This document shows, piece by piece, positions 1 to 11,463 of a DNA stretch of 64,000 bases. This DNA comes from Branchiostoma lanceolatum (taxonomy: Eukaryota; Chordata; Leptocardii; Amphioxiformes; Branchiostomatidae). Under the pieces are notes generated by a model. The model ran no database searches. It was not told the DNA's origin and saw nothing but the letters and a program-made list of their open reading frames with translations. Numbering within the stretch: position 1 is the first letter of the stretch; every line of letters starts with the position of its first letter. A program made the translations under genes and the position numbers. Where the stretch lies: contig NC_089732.1 of NCBI RefSeq assembly GCF_035083965.1, positions 3,053,383-3,117,382 of the forward strand. The letters are read 5' to 3'.

Positions 1-574
1 TACCCACCTACAAAATATGAAGACAATACATTTAGGCATTCTTGAGTTATCGTCCCATGGACTTTCACATTCCTGTACAATTCCTAGAATTCTTGCAATC
101 TGCACACAATATAGTAAAAATTTGGCTCACCCCTGAGGCGTCGCCAAAAATTCTATAGTATACTTCTGTACCAAGATAGAACTTTCTACTTACTTATGAA
201 AGTTCTATCTTGGTGCAGAATTGTTATAATGGCTTAGTACTTAGTACTTACTTAGTACATTCAATGTTGAAGATCATCAATAGATATAAGTCAGGTTTAC
301 AAATACAGAACTTTTTTGCATGATTTGTGGGAATCTTTTATATTGTGTGAGTGGTTATGAATGATGGGGATTCTGCAATGAATGACAAGAAATTCTGGAG
401 GGCGAACTTCTCTTGCTGCACCTCGAAAGAGGAGGAACGATGATGATGATGATGACGTGAGTGGTAAATTGCAGGGTTCCATGATCAATTGTCCTTTGGC
501 GAAGACATATAAAGTCGTAAAACATTAGTCTACTTTCTCTTCCCTTCTCCCTTCACCACCCCCACCGGTCGTAC
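1..574. other. Left edge, intronic or downstream part of the vWA gene
   Basis: AT-rich sequence with short repeats of cttagtactta type (around 180-260). On the minus strand a short stretch near 385-425 reads AREVRPPEFLVIH, loosely like the vWA strand before the DG motif, but I found no convincing splice pair. Nothing else is supported. Confidence 0.3.
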
Positions 575-1896
575 CTCTGTGGGATATTCCCAATGGCTTG
601 CTGCAAAGACGTCTTGTCAGAATACCGATCGAGCGGGAATTCCTCCGTAAATTGAGAGCCAAATTGAACTACACCTTCATGGGACAAAGATAACATTTCA
701 TGAACATTTCCAGACTACAGGCAATAACGTAATACTCCATTTGGATAGCTTCTGGACTTACTTGTGAGTGTTTTCGGCTATATGATGAGCTTTTTCATGG
801 CATCTCATATTCGTTATGGAATAGTCAAAATTTAAAAAAAAATTATATCATGTGAGCTTTCTCTCTATCGAATTTCTGTAAAACAACCATCCTTCCACAC
901 AAACCTGCTTGGCGACGAAATAGCTATTGAATATTATCGTGAATGTCATCGTTTTCAATGGCTTTTCTAGCGGCCAATTGGCCAACTTGTACGATTTAGG
1001 ATGTAAGGTCTACTAACATAATTACACCAGGGTAAAAAATTCCACCACGTGCACCCTGAAAAGATACGTTCAAACAGATTTCCAACCCAAAATCCCCAGC
1101 ATAATGTACCCCTGTATATCTAAACAATGCATACCTGGGATTGCTGAACTATAGATCTCTCAAACACACTGTTTTTCAAAGTGGCGTATCTATGTAACCC
1201 AGCAGATAAATGTTAATGGAGGTTACGTGCCTACGCGGGTGCAGTCGGCAGAGATGTCCAAGGCGCCCACAACTTGGCTGAAGAAATTTTTCCCTCTGAC
1301 AAAGTCTCCTGCGCTGATGCTACCGGACCCGTCCATCACAAACATGACGTCACCCGCACCGTCACAAGCTGTCAACAGAGATCCAACACAAGTAGTACCC
1401 GTAACAAACCATCTGATAACCGTCTAATTAATTGAAAGATTAACCATTCTGTTATGACACAAGGAAAATAAATCTTTGCCTCTTTCAATAACTACTGTGT
1501 ATTTGCAAGTTCGTGTCCGAAGGCTAATCGCAAGTACACGGACTTGGTTGGTAGCATAGAAAACATACATTGTATCGATAAAAGCTCCTTGTTTAAACAA
1601 ACAAACAGACAGACAGATGTGCCCTCATAGTAATGTTACGTTCAACTTAAAGATAGGGCTATGCTGTTTGTAGTCAGTCACGTTTGTATATAAATCCGAG
1701 TGTACGATACGGCTCTCAAATATCACATTGATAAAATTGCATCCGGTACCTTTAAAGATACTGCCATGGTCACATGTCATACGTACTTCTACTTGGGTGC
1801 AGGTACAAAATACACACCAGTCATATATTCTGTAAACTTACCAGCAAAAACACCACACAACCAAACAAAAATCCAGACAAGCACGTCCACGGCCAT
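575..1896 (-). CDS. Secreted vWA-domain protein, 5' exons (partial gene)
   Basis: Three exons read on the minus strand. Exon 1 (1842-1896) starts MAVDVLVWIFVWLCGVFA, a signal peptide, and ends with a phase-1 GTAAGT donor. Exon 2 (1231-1368) continues CDGAGDVMFVMDGSGSIS, the first strand of a von Willebrand A domain with an intact DxSxS MIDAS motif. Exon 3 (575-674) reads VVQFGSQFTEEFPLDRY then SLQQAIGNIPQ, the next vWA strands and helix. Joining exons 2 and 3 in frame gives the family-typical TRVGVVQFGS only if exon 2 uses a GC donor (TAG|GCACGT); a GT donor 4 bp further (AC|GTAACC) breaks the frame. Such domains occur in matrilins, collagen VI/XII-like proteins and many amphioxus secreted proteins, so the family is not resolved. 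The remaining exons lie beyond the left edge, and a possible further exon near 395-425 is too weak to call. Confidence 0.65.
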
Positions 1897-2489
1897 CTTT
1901 TCAAGGACTACTTCCTCCTGATCACATTATTAATTGCATAGTATTCATCCGCGGGGCAAAGTAACACCTCAGCCACAGGGAACAAAAGGGCGGTGATACA
2001 GTTTTTAAGCTGAAATCTTCTTGCTTCTTATTTCGTCCGTAGCCATTATTTTCTTTTACTTTTGTATATCAATTTTCTGTGCTATTTTTTTAAATTCATG
2101 CTCCAAAAATTGTAATTTACGATCTTAAACATGCTATCCTTTCTGAACCCGCCCTAGGTTATTACACTTTAGAAAGCGCTACTTTCCAGAGAATCATGTA
2201 TTGACTACTTAATAATATGTTTTCCTGATCAAAAGGTTGTTTGATATGAAGTAATGCCTAAAGGTAACCGTATACTAACTTGGCAAAATATCACTACGCC
2301 TGGCGTCCAGACCGACTAGTTTTAGAGTTGTGCAGGGGTGACTGCGTCTGCCCTGAGGCTCAGACAGTTGATAAAGACGAACAACGTGGCAATAAGTCGG
2401 AATGTAAACAACAACAACAACATGCACTACCATCACCAGAACTCTTTCTTTCTTTCTGCCTTGAATGCCCACGGTCTTGATGACGACCA

Positions 2490-2625
2490 TTATGGCATGT
2501 TGGGAAAGTCGTGTAAAGTGCCTTTCCCAAGGGCACAAGATCGGTTTCACCGCAGGATTCGAACCCGGGACCACTTGATTCTGAGCCGAACACGCTGCCG
2601 TTGCGTCACACGACCCCACGTGTCC
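2490..2625 (-). mobile_element. tRNA-derived SINE fragment
   Basis: On the minus strand the sequence carries a B-box-like ggtcccgggttcgaatcc followed by the family signature for 'gtgcccttgggaaaggcac' and 'cacgactttcccaaca'. The same signature recurs at about 28600, 35050 and (inverted) 40950. It is not a functional tRNA gene because no cloverleaf can be completed. Confidence 0.7.
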
Positions 2626-3140
2626 ATAACTACCCAATGTAAGAGACCTGAACATTTTCAGCTATGGAATTTTCGTGCATGCATGTTATAACCTTTCAAC
2701 AGCGATTACTACCGCCATGCTGATTCTTTAGTAAGCTTGTATGACCTTACACACGTGTGCAGCGCCGTAAGGAATGGGACTGGTTGGACGAGAAAAAGCA
2801 ACGATCACAATCTTCCGCGAAGATATGTGGAGTAACAGGGAGGGGGGCTGACTTGACTTACTCATGTCAAGTGTCAGACCTCCGCCACTCGAACCACTCT
2901 GTCAACATTTTGTTCTGTACTTGCGTATATGATTAGGATGTGATGATAGATATGATATGAATTTACCGACCACGCGTAAACGTTGAATCAACGTACCAGC
3001 TACGATCAGTAACGGTGAATTAAAATACGCCTCACGGACATAGACATCAGTGCAGAGTCTGCAGATCCTCTAAAAGGAGAATTATGAAGATGGCGGACAG
3101 GATTACGGTCATCTTTCATTCCTGTATTCAATAAGTGTAT

Positions 3141-3287
3141 AAAGTGACACTAGTGTGGCAGTCTAGTATCACTTACCAAATTGGCAACTACACTCAGGGC
3201 TACCACACTATAGTGCAGCTTCTACAACTTATTGCCGAACTAGGTTAACTTCTGCAGCTACTAATGGCTGCCTCACTAGTGTCACTT
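3141..3287. repeat. Fold-back (MITE-like) element
   Basis: Arms at 3141-3161 (aaagtgacactagtgtggca...) and 3268-3287 (ctgcctcactagtgtcactt) are near-perfect reverse complements. The interior repeats the same cactagtg/gtagtatcac words. No coding capacity. Confidence 0.65.
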
Positions 3288-4135
3288 CTACAAGTACACG
3301 CAACGCTACCACGCGACATATTTTGCCGTTTTCGGTATTTTCTTGTCATATTGACCATCTCCGAAGGGGGGTTTGTATTATTTTTTTCCAAAATCATGCG
3401 AAGATCAATGAGCGCTGATGCCATCCATAACATTTACTTGCCATGGCCGTGCTACTGCAGTTGCACGATATTTGTCAGTAGGGACACAGACACCCGGACC
3501 TTGTTTGGGACATTTATTGAAGTGACATCAAAGACAGCACATGTTCGGCAAGTCAACTTAACGACCAACAGTGACAAATAACATTTCATGTCTCCCATCT
3601 TTTCCATTTGTTGTAGAATGATGACTATACATAGTGTTAGGTACTAAATGACCCGCACATCTCTGTGGTGTTTTCCATTAATTGGTGTCAGTCTCCAAAA
3701 CTGAATCTAGTTTTGAAAGGAAAGAACGTGACGTTTTTGTTTTTTTCCTGCCCCCGTTTTGCTGATACGAAAACCTCCCAACTTCTGTTTGGAGATTGCG
3801 TTCATCTAAGTGCATCCATGTTAGAATCAGTGTTCAGATCATCGTTCCCAAACAGTTCAATCTATCAAGTTAATAACCACAATATGGTTATAAGATAAAC
3901 TCAGGAAAACAGTGCAAACAGTTAACAAACCGTGCAGTAACGGTACATGGAAAACACATGTACATCATAACAAAATGACATCAAACCATAATAAATAATT
4001 TCGAGCTTAACTCGTTAAAACTCTAACAGCAAAAGTATTGGGAAACCCCAATTGGTTCGAAAAACAAATAAACGCCAAGACAATTGCTTCCTATACATCA
4101 TGTTAGGGGGTGTCACACTCATGTGCGCAAATCAA

Positions 4136-4311
4136 GTCCGCATTACTTCCGTATTGACATTTTTCCGTCTTGGGTGAAGTTTGCGGGCAAAAAGTTGTTT
4201 TTAACTTTGACCCACGGTTGTGCAGCCTAGTTATCGAACCTAAAATAACGACTTCTTCTGCCGCAAACTTTACCTAAGACAAAAGAAGTGTCGATATGGA
4301 TCTCATGCGGA
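4136..4311. repeat. Imperfect inverted repeat (degenerate MITE)
   Basis: The left arm 4136-4188 contains gtcttgggtgaagtttgcgg. The right arm 4260-4311 contains ccgcaaactttacctaagac and ends atgcgga, pairing with tccgcat at the left end. The loop is about 70 bp. No ORF. Confidence 0.55.
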
Positions 4312-4391
4312 GTTATATATAAACAAGTTTGAACATCCCTTTACGGTTGAACGAGACAGCCATTTTTAAACTACCGTTCCGAAGCACGGTA

Positions 4392-4594
4392 ATGCTAGGG
4401 TCACATTTCCTAACCGGGACCCGGCCGGGCTGTTTGCGGAAACGAAAAATCAAAGTGTATGTCAATAAATTTGCACAAGCTATGCTCTTAAATAATTTTG
4501 GGTACGTTTTGCATTTTTGTTGTCTTTTATATCATACTTTTCGTTCCCAAAGACTGCCCGGCCGGGCCCCGGATTTGAAATGTGACCCTAGCAT
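4392..4594. repeat. Palindromic MITE in the ZGLP1 3' flank
   Basis: Terminal arms atgctagggtcacatttc (4392-4409) and its exact reverse complement (4577-4594) enclose subterminal GGCCGGG-rich complementary blocks. It lies about 50 bp beyond the ZGLP1 stop codon, so it probably falls inside the 3' UTR and could form a hairpin in the transcript. Confidence 0.75.
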
Positions 4595-4644
4595 GAGCTG
4601 TAGAAGGCTAATAAAACAATGGCGTGTGTAACGAAACCCGTTGT

Positions 4645-7600
4645 TTAGATGCTGTAGCGGCGGAAGATGGACACCCGCAGCAGGTCCCCGCAGCGGCCGC
4701 AGTTGGGGTAGGACTTGCCGTCCTTCTTGGGCACGTGCCAGCAGCGGGTACAGCGGACACGGTACTTCTTGTACCTGAGAGTGGCAAGGGAAAGGAAAAT
4801 AAGGTTTGGTTACACACACACGCACACGCGCACGCGCACATGAACACAGGCAGACACACACATGCACACACAAACAAACATACACACCCACGAACACACA
4901 CGCACAACGTGACGAACACAAAAGAACAAACATATACACTCTTATATACACACACACAGACACACCGCACACACATGAACACACACACACAGAAACACAC
5001 ATACACTTAAACACACACACAAACAAACACACACACGAACACACACAAACAGAAACACACACGAACACACACATACACACACACGAACACATACACATGA
5101 GCACAGACAGAGACAAGCTAAAAACAACACCTTACTCCAAACAAGTTCGCGTGTTTTTATTTCGCTCTATGGGGAAAATGGAGTGTTCGCGGTGGTTTTA
5201 GGTTCGCGGCAGCGCTACATTCACATACCGGTACAGTATTGGGCAAAAATGTTCGCCACGGTTTTAAGTTCACGGTAAAAACGGTCGCCGCAAAAACCGC
5301 AAACATAAAACCACCGCGAACGTTCTGCATCTCATCACACGATAGATGTTCTGGTTAGCGTGCTAGTGACTCACCTGATACCACACGCGTTACAGAGCGG
5401 GGTCCCGTCCTCCGCGTCCCGCCACAGCGGCGTCTTCTTGGTGTCACAGGAGGCGCACTGCTTAGCACCTGTCGAGGGACAGAGATTCGGTATGACGTCA
5501 CAAGTGACGTCACAACTTAGACATAGCCTCCGCCATGTTGGATCCAAGATGGCGACAGGTAATTCCGAACGTACATGCAAATATGTTTCTAATAAATCAA
5601 TTAAATGTGATGATTTCTAAACATTGAAAGAAAGAGAAGCAGAATAAGAAAGAAAAGTAGAAAAAAGAATAAGAAACAGGCTGGGGTAGAGGATACATTT
5701 GCAAGATCTATCCAAGGCTTGGTCAGGGTTATAGGCAGACCAAAACCACTGCCTATAGCCTCCTTGGTTTGGTCTGTAACTTAAGAAGCCAATATGGCGG
5801 ATACAGAAGTACGTAATTGTCACGTCAGTGAAAATGAAGCCTTTTAACATTCAATAATGTTTGTGCCCAGGGTCATCTGAAAAGCAGATCAGTAGATCTG
5901 AGATGTCCCCTGGTTAAATAAATAAAATTGAAAAAATTGAAAATTACCCGGCAGTTAAAATATCAATCAAGTGTAAGAAGTAAAAAGAGACTAGACACTG
6001 AAGGTATAATTGTTACCATGAGAATGCTGTCCCACGGGTTGCGGATCCTCGTGCTCAGACCCGCTGGTGGTCTCCGTGAGGCTCCCGCTGCGGCGTCGGT
6101 AGGACGTGGCGTCCGACTCCGAGAAGCGCCGCGGGCGGGCCGCCTGGGAGCGGCGCCGGATGCTGCAACATTCAAATTATGTATTTCAGCATCTACTTCT
6201 CAGTGCTATGAATTTTTTAAAAGACTTTTAAGCAGTGTACATGTTTTAGAAGTATCCAGATGTTCATAGTCTGTATAACGCAAACTCCAGCTGTCCGGGG
6301 ATTTCTGTCCCCTTGGGCGGCTATGCGGTTACAGGGCGGCAAGCTGTTACACAGGAGCTTGATTGAGTTCAGGCTAAGATGTTCATACATGTAATTGGTT
6401 CCGTGTACAGTGTCCTTGTTTTCAGTGTTTGTTTGTTTGTTTGTTCTGATGTGTGTCCGCAGTCCACATATATATCATCTATATTTTAGTCACGTTGAAG
6501 GCAGAATCAAACAAGACATGCGAGAAAATCTAAATATTTCAAACGTGTTGTTAAATCTTCGAATTACAGGTTTGCGTAGCGAAACCTATGTAGTTGATAT
6601 CTGTGTTAAGCTTATCTAAGAGTAGACTCACCTGAAATAGGAGCGAATCCGGAGGGAAGGTTTCGGATGTGGAAGAGTCTCTATTTGGAACGTCACACCT
6701 TTGAAGGCAGGGTCGAACCGAGCAGGACTCTTGGTGGGTTTGGCGGGTTTGCGGCGGTTGTGGCTCCTGATCTGTGATTGGATAATGAAGAAGTTTCCCG
6801 CTTAAGTACTAGTATCTACGAAGGCCCATAACTACAACATACACGAAATGGCCTCGAATCCTGACGGATCCTGACGTACATTAACGTGATCCGGAACCTA
6901 AGATCCAGAAGAATCCGAACGGAACCGGGGCCGTATATTTCTCGGCAGGCTAATGGGCATCCAAATATGGGACTTAAGGTACCACTTGCATATTTGAGTT
7001 GTGTAAGTACGTACTTACACAAGTTGTGTAAGTGGTACCTTGAATCCCAATATTTGGATGCGCATTAGCCTGCCGAGAATTTGAAATCTTTCGGATCTTA
7101 GGTTCTGGATCACGTCAGGATACTTTAGGATACGTCAGGATCCGAGGCCATTTCCTGCAGTGATATGGGCAGTTTGGTTCAAGCTAGGTCTCAACGCTAC
7201 TTGGTTCTAGATATGGAAGCGCATAACATCTAACACTTAAAACAAGAATGGTATTATGAAAAAAAAAAACTCGCAGGACCTGATTCTCGTCTCAATCTCA
7301 ATGATCTACAAGAAACAGATTATCAAAATTATTTGATTATTAAGTTAAGAATGGAGTCAGCAGTATAGAAACATACAATCGTTAGAGTAAATCACCACCA
7401 GAATGGAAGTCTATAGCATATGTGGTCTCACCGCCTGTGTTCCACTGTTCCCCATCGCTGCAGTGTGCAGGCAGCTGAGAGTGATATCCGCCGGCCGGTA
7501 GTACTCTGTCGCCCGGGACTGGCTGTCCCCCGGCCCGCTCCCCTCCTCGGGCTCGCTCACGTCCGTCACGGCCATGCTGTTCCAGTAGCTCTCTCCAGGG

Positions 7601-9585
7601 GGCGCTGCTGATGTCTCCACCGTTGGCGCATCGATGTCGTTGGGAGAGGAACTGGTGGTTGGTTTATCGATTGCCAGGGAGGCCAACTTGCGGGACACGG
7701 TCCCGGTACTCCCCGCACTGTCCGCCCGAGGACGGAACGAGGTGTTCCCGCTAGCGTCGTAAAAGCCTTGGTTACCCCCTGGGGTAGTTGAAAAGGCACT
7801 GTGGACGTAAATTGTAAAAATCATGATCAACCGGTGTGGAACACTTCTATCTGCAATGTAACAGGTAAGAAAAACTCAAATAGTTATTTGTCAAGGTTAG
7901 TTACGCATAATACCTTCAGAACGTTTCGCCACACGAATAAATTCCTCCATTTTCCACATAGTGGTCAGTGGTGACGCTCACCGTAGAATGATAAACAAGG
8001 CACATGATTCACCGTTTTTGTCTTCATGCTAGGAATCTCACCTTGCGTAATTGTGGTTCACGTCTGAGGAGTGCCCACTTGTCACCGCGACCGGTAGGAG
8101 GACGGTATCCCCTCCCTGTACACTGACGCCCCCTGGCGGCAGGTAGGGTGCGGTGTACCTCACCTCGTCCAACCCTGGGAAGAAGCCCTGATACCGTCCC
8201 CAGTCCAGAACACTTTGCCATCTGAAATGGAGACTTAGAGGTTAACAAGATATCAAAAGCACGAATATTGAGAACATTGATTATCCTATGAACGTTTTGT
8301 TTACGCGGCACCTTTAATTTGCATACATGTGTAGGTTTAGCTCATTGATTCAAATGCAAAACGCAGAATACGTCGATAGTAGAACTGACTTCCGTGAACT
8401 TCTACAGTAATGCACAGACATGTTGGACTTAAGTCGCGTTGACTTGTACAGTTGTACATCCACGGAGTCAGAGTCTATTCCCGGTGAGGTATGCCATGCT
8501 AACGCCAGGGGTCATATGAAATCAGTGAAGGCACTTGGGGCAAATTTGGAAATTTCTCCGGCGAGAGGAGGGTGTAAAAATTCCGGCCACTACTATCACC
8601 CCCCCCCCCCCGATCAAAACCTCTGCTTGAAGAATAAGCTAGTTCGGAGTTGCTACTACGCATGTGCAGTGTCAAAGGTAAAGGCCCCCGGCTTGAAAAC
8701 AGTGCTCGTTTCGATATTGTCTTGATTTGCATAACAACGCCCCGCCGGGTTTTGTCCGATGATGGTGTCAATCAGAAGATTGACACCATGGTTTTGTTCA
8801 CGTCTGGGGGGCCTTCACCTTTGACACTGCACATGCGTAGTAACAACTCCGAACTAGCTTATACTCCAAGCGTGCTTGGAAACGCGTGAGTAAAATCTAT
8901 TTTACAGATGCTGCACCTTGGACACCTGGGAACGGGAAGATAGGCGCAGTTCCCATGCCAAAGCTGAATAGGTCTAGAAAGTTAAACAAATTTACGACTC
9001 TTGTACAAGTACTAAAGCAATGAAATACATGACTTTGCTGTTGTTGATCGATGATTGTTTAGGTTTGAAGAAAATGCAATTTTTGCAGTATTTTAGTACT
9101 TACCCTCAAAAAGCTTTAACTACTAGTATACAAAATATCCTGCACAGCTAGCTAACAGACACCATTAAATCAGGGTTTCATTGCCAATTGGATTGAATAG
9201 AAAATCCGATAAATGGATCTTTGGTCTTGAAATGAGTGTGCATGTTTCGAGGTTCAACGCATCATTGCTTGGTGAATTATTAGTAGAGCTTTAAATGTGC
9301 CCACAAACGTTAGCAATCGTCAGCTTTAGAGAAATGCATAAAAATTCGATGGTCTTTTGTTTGTTTGGGGATGATCAACTACACTGCAGTTTAGACGCAT
9401 GTTTTCTCATTTATGTAGAGTCCCTATACAACATAAACCTAGATCCTGGGTGATTTCAATCATGATAGAACTTCCCCCTTCTTCTCTCCGTGCCTGATCG
9501 TACTCAGTCGAACGAAAACAAGCAATTTGCCAAACATCTTTAGTACCTACCTGTGGGGTTGGTTAAAACCGGTGGAACCTGCCAT
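4645..9585 (-). CDS. ZGLP1: GATA-type zinc finger protein 1 (ZGLP1) orthologue
   Basis: Seven coding exons on the minus strand: 9551-9585, 8042-8221, 7432-7798, 6632-6771, 6017-6162, 5375-5468 and 4645-4774. All have GT-AG borders and compatible phases, and sum to 1092 nt (363 aa plus stop). It starts MAGSTGFNQPHRWQSVLDW. Exons 6 and 7 encode the canonical C-x2-C-x17-C-x2-C GATA finger at residues 294-318 (CASCDTKKTPLWRDAEDG then CNACGIR), followed by YKKYRVRCTRC and CGRCGDLL, a second degenerate finger as in vertebrate ZGLP1. Exon 4 carries a conserved SPARFDPAFKGVTF block. Vertebrate ZGLP1 is a nuclear, germline-biased transcription regulator linked to oogenic fate; that role here is inferred by orthology. 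Introns hold fold-back elements and a CA-rich tract. The gene is head-to-head with UBE2U. I see no frameshift or missing zinc ligand. Confidence 0.93.
4806..5125. repeat. CA-rich cryptically simple repeat
   Basis: About 310 bp of interrupted (CA)n with variants such as cacgaacacacac and aaacagaaacacac, inside the last ZGLP1 intron. Long open frames rich in Cys/Val or His/Thr here are translations of the repeat. Confidence 0.9.
5150..5330. mobile_element. GCGG-type palindromic MITE copy
   Basis: It begins ttatttcgctctatgggga, continues ttcgcggtggttttaggttc, and ends with the reverse complement (aaaaccaccgcgaac). Related copies are spread through the window (about 22480, 29640, 32710, 39530, 40430, 46240, 52165 and 54310). 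Confidence 0.7.
6845..7154. repeat. 310-bp palindromic fold-back element
   Basis: The ends gaaatggcctcg and cgaggccatttc are exact complements. The arms stay complementary through the cggatcctgacg, gatcttaggttctgg and tattctcggcaggctaatg blocks, meeting at a 20-bp palindrome at 7001-7020 (gtgtaagtacgtacttacac). It lies in a ZGLP1 intron. No ORF; nonautonomous DNA element. Confidence 0.85.
8633..8862. repeat. Palindromic fold-back element in ZGLP1 intron 1
   Basis: The left arm (8633-8689, ctagttcggagttgctacta...) and right arm (8806-8862) are near-perfect inverted copies sharing the cgcatgtgcagtgtcaaagg block. The centre is a second hairpin, ggtgtcaatc/gattgacacc (8763-8788). A poly-C run (about 8599-8611) precedes it. 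Confidence 0.8.
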
Positions 9586-11463
9586 GGTAAAAAGACGAAA
9601 AAACGCCGATCTTAAGACCCACAAGAAACGGTAAAACGCTGCAAGCCCCGAGCAACTGTGATCGCTGGCTGGCGGTTTAAGATGTTTTTGTCGTCTCCCT
9701 CTCTCTCCAGACGTCTGAATTTTATGCATCCAGGTGGGCAGCAAAACAAGACTATTTGAAATCGACCAATCGGGTCCACGCATACGCATCCTCACCTGTG
9801 CATTATCGGTACATCACAGGTGCGGTGTAATGACGTCATCATGGGTTACGAGAGTTTCGTGCATTACGTAACCAAGAGCGAACAAATCAAATTCCTATGG
9901 CCTTACTAGATATGGCACGTGGCTGTGATAAGAAAGTATATTGGATTAATGACATGTACTAGTATTCGACTCAAACTGAAGTTGCAAATTGACGCATATG
10001 ACACCTGGAAACAGTCTCAAAACATTATGCAAATGACATAAATACATTAGAAAACTTTGGTCAATACTACTTACAATAACGTTGACGTAGTAACAAAAAT
10101 GAAACTGCATAAACAAGAAAAGAAAACACATGAAATTGAGTGCTAAATGTTTACCTGTTAGCGCCTGTGAAACAGAATGGAATGTTCTCTCCCGTCATAA
10201 CTTTACATATGCCTCCAAAATGGGACGTTTTGCTCACGGTCAATTGCACGCCAGTGGTCCCGCCAAACGCATACTGCGGATTCATGAGTGGTACCGTCTT
10301 CTAAGATTTTCTTCCTGCACTTTAAGACTTCGGTTGCTAAATTTGTCACCCCTCTCGTCGAGTCCAAGTTAGTTTTAGAACTGTTGTTGTCACATGCGTC
10401 ATTAGCAGACGACAATGAGAATCAAAGATGGCGCCGTTGAATTCAGCTGGCCAATCAAATCGTCCGTTGTGTTGAGAAGAGTTAGTCTGCAAAACACGCG
10501 ACTATTAAAGATATTATGAACAAGTCAAAACTTGTCAGAATTCGCTCGCAACAAAAATTTAATGCATTAATATATATGTTCTCGTTTGGTCTGACTTGTC
10601 TTCCTGAAGACTTAAAGAAAAAAATGCAATATGCTGGCACTCAAGTTTTAGTGAAGCGCGCATCAAACAGAAATAGCAAAGCAAAGCACTCTCAAAGAAA
10701 TACACCTAGAACTACTAAAAAGAAGAAGAAAAAAGCAATCTTTTACTGTTACAAAAAAAAAATTCAAACGAAAGAGAGAAATCTGACGAATTTTACGTCA
10801 CAAATACTTTTTCTGACCAATGACACTTTTATCTTTGAAGTGTAACGTTAGCAAACGAACACTGCAAAACTTAGTTTTGTCGTCTGCTAGAAAAATCTCC
10901 CACAATGCATCGCTCGCGCATGCTCAGATGTAGCAAAAAGTATGGCGTCGCTGTCATGACAGCGGCAAACTTTTCGTCAAACTTGTGTAGTTTTGAGCAA
11001 ATTTGCGCCGTTTTGTGGAATTTGGAACAGAACTTTTGGAGGTTTACCCTACAGGAAAAGGTAAGGAATGCTAAAGAGGTGTTCTTAAGTTTAGATGTAG
11101 TAACGATCATGCTAAATTTGTACAAGATAAATTTGCTGGTGCGGATCTCCAAGCAGATGTAGTTCACGTAGTTATCGACTTTTTGCTGCATACGTCTTTC
11201 TTGTGGGGAGAGAGAATGTTTGGGCACATGTGCATGCCTCGGGAGATTGGGTAGCAAGTCCTGTATGCGCCAACTCACAGGGTCTAGCCTCCAGAGTAGA
11301 TCTTATACAGCTTGTACTTACTGTACAAAACTGGTGTGTTACGCCTAACTGGTTTACCGGTTACACAAAGCAGAAAAAAATGAAAAATGCTGATACAGTA
11401 CATTGTCTAATGAATGTGTTTGTGGTCTTCAGGGTAAAACTAAAAGGTTGGGGAAACTTCAGC
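9586..11463. promoter_or_regulatory. Shared upstream region of divergent ZGLP1 and UBE2U
   Basis: The start codons of ZGLP1 (minus) and UBE2U (plus) face away from each other across 1.9 kb. A likely noncoding UBE2U leader exon ends at 11060 (aggaaaag|gtaagg), with its acceptor at 11432 (gtcttcag|ggtaaa). An isolated Lys-rich open frame at 10516-10845 has no family resemblance and is probably not a gene. No TATA box is evident near either start. Confidence 0.5.

Larger units (their letters stand above)
1897..4391. other. Intergenic region between the vWA gene 5' end and the ZGLP1 3' end
   Basis: No coding exon is supported. It holds a reverse-orientation tRNA-SINE fragment (about 2490-2625), a small fold-back element (3141-3287) and a second imperfect inverted repeat (4136-4311). 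The first few hundred bases beyond 1897 should contain the vWA gene promoter; no clear TATA box was seen. Confidence 0.5.

Noticed and set aside
4532-5201. Long open frames (up to 194 codons) in both strands rich in Cys/Val or His/Thr
   Set aside because: They are translations of the CA-rich simple repeat; only the 4645-4774 part is a real exon, in a different frame.
10516-10845. 109-codon Lys-rich open frame
   Set aside because: Low complexity, no splice context, no family resemblance; AT/A-rich intergenic sequence explains it.
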